Source: Rhizobium giardinii bv. giardinii H152 (lineage in GTDB: Bacteria; Pseudomonadota; Alphaproteobacteria; Rhizobiales; Rhizobiaceae). Taken from it: a stretch of 64,000 nt of DNA. Of this stretch, positions 63,794 to 64,000 are shown one piece after another. The position numbers and the translations under genes were made by a program. Location of the stretch: NCBI RefSeq assembly GCF_000379605.1, contig NZ_KB902579.1:186111-250110 (forward strand), read 5' to 3'. How positions within the stretch are numbered: position 1 is the stretch's first letter; every line of letters starts with the position of its first letter. Below the pieces are notes generated by a model. It was not told where the DNA came from, did not search any database, and saw only the letters and a program-made list of their open reading frames with translations.

Positions 63794-64000
63794 TTAGACG
63801 ACCGTGACGGTCAGCGTGGCAACGCCATCGATGCCGCAGGAAACCACGTCGCCGCGCGACACCGGCCCGACACCGGAGGGTGTTCCGGTCATGATGACGT
63901 CTCCGGCAGCGAGCGTGAACAGTTTCGACAGTTCGGCGATGACTTCCGGAACCTTCCAGATCATCTGGTTGAGGTCGCCCTGCTGCTTGCGGTCGCCGTT
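63794..64000 (-). CDS. fumarylacetoacetate hydrolase family protein, C-terminal part (partial)
   Basis: The minus strand is open from the window edge to TAA at 63794. The 68 visible residues include QMIWKVPEVIAELSKLFTL, GDVIMTGTPSGVGPVSRGD and a final DGVATLTVTVV. DVIMTGTPSGVGP is the conserved C-terminal signature of the FAH superfamily (acylpyruvases, decarboxylases, isomerases of aromatic breakdown). The N-terminal part lies beyond the window. It is 18 bases upstream of the carbonic anhydrase-like gene and probably co-transcribed with it. Confidence 0.85.
   Translation of the reverse strand, partial: NGDRKQQGDLNQMIWKVPEVIAELSKLFTLAAGDVIMTGTPSGVGPVSRGDVVSCGIDGVATLTVTVV

Overview
The window reads as a chromosomal stretch of an alphaproteobacterium of the order Rhizobiales, most likely a Rhizobiaceae member (Rhizobium/Agrobacterium/Ensifer type). 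The evidence is the complete acpXL-fabZ-fabF2-fabF1-adh-lpxXL locus for the very-long-chain fatty acid of lipid A, aerobic-type cob genes arranged as in rhizobia, many ABC/TRAP solute transporters, high GC, and short GC-rich palindromic repeats of rhizobial style. No rRNA, tRNA, prophage, transposase or CRISPR array was seen.

Layout. 1-2.3 kb: a von Willebrand A lipid/periplasmic-type protein and an unrecognised 114-residue protein. 2.5-8.4 kb, minus strand: homocysteine methyltransferase (bmt) behind a palindromic operator, a Wzy/O-antigen-ligase-like membrane protein, and a ProVWX-type betaine/choline ABC transporter. 9-24 kb: adenosylcobalamin genes. cobQ comes first, then a large cobalamin riboswitch, a 26-residue leader ORF and cobP-cobW-cobN-cobO; a TSUP transporter lies on the other strand, then the tightly overlapping cobE-cobA-cobB-cobC-cobD. 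The corrin-ring methylation and cobST/cobUV genes are not in this window. 24-26.7 kb: an L,D-transpeptidase, an MDR dehydrogenase and its divergent LysR regulator. 26.8-32.3 kb: the VLCFA lipid A locus. 32.7-36 kb: a PAS protein, two small enzymes and gnd.

36-49.6 kb: a LacI-regulated carbohydrate locus with an ABC importer, a GH2 beta-mannosidase, a TIM-barrel isomerase/epimerase, a Gfo/Idh/MocA dehydrogenase and, past a frameshifted lysozyme-like/RTX gene, an aldo-keto reductase. 50-53.6 kb: a TRAP 2-oxo-acid type transporter with the binding protein convergent to its permeases. 53.9-55.6 kb: a GH43 glycosidase. 55.7-63.2 kb: a metal homeostasis block with an RcnB-like protein, a ZigA-like GTPase, znuA divergent from znuC-znuB-zur with two Zur-like palindromes between them, and a CPC-type copper ATPase. 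The window ends with a gamma carbonic anhydrase and the 3' part of an FAH-family hydrolase.

The most unusual signal is inside cobN: two related palindromic elements of about 164 bp are inserted in the coding sequence, in the same orientation and frame, adding about 55 residues each, while the rest of CobN stays intact. A third, different inverted-repeat element lies just upstream of cobN. Other points of interest are the leader ORF after the riboswitch, a G6-tract frameshift in the lysozyme/RTX gene, the catalytically degenerate ketosynthase paired with an intact one, and a possible oxidative deglycosylation pair in the mannosidase locus.
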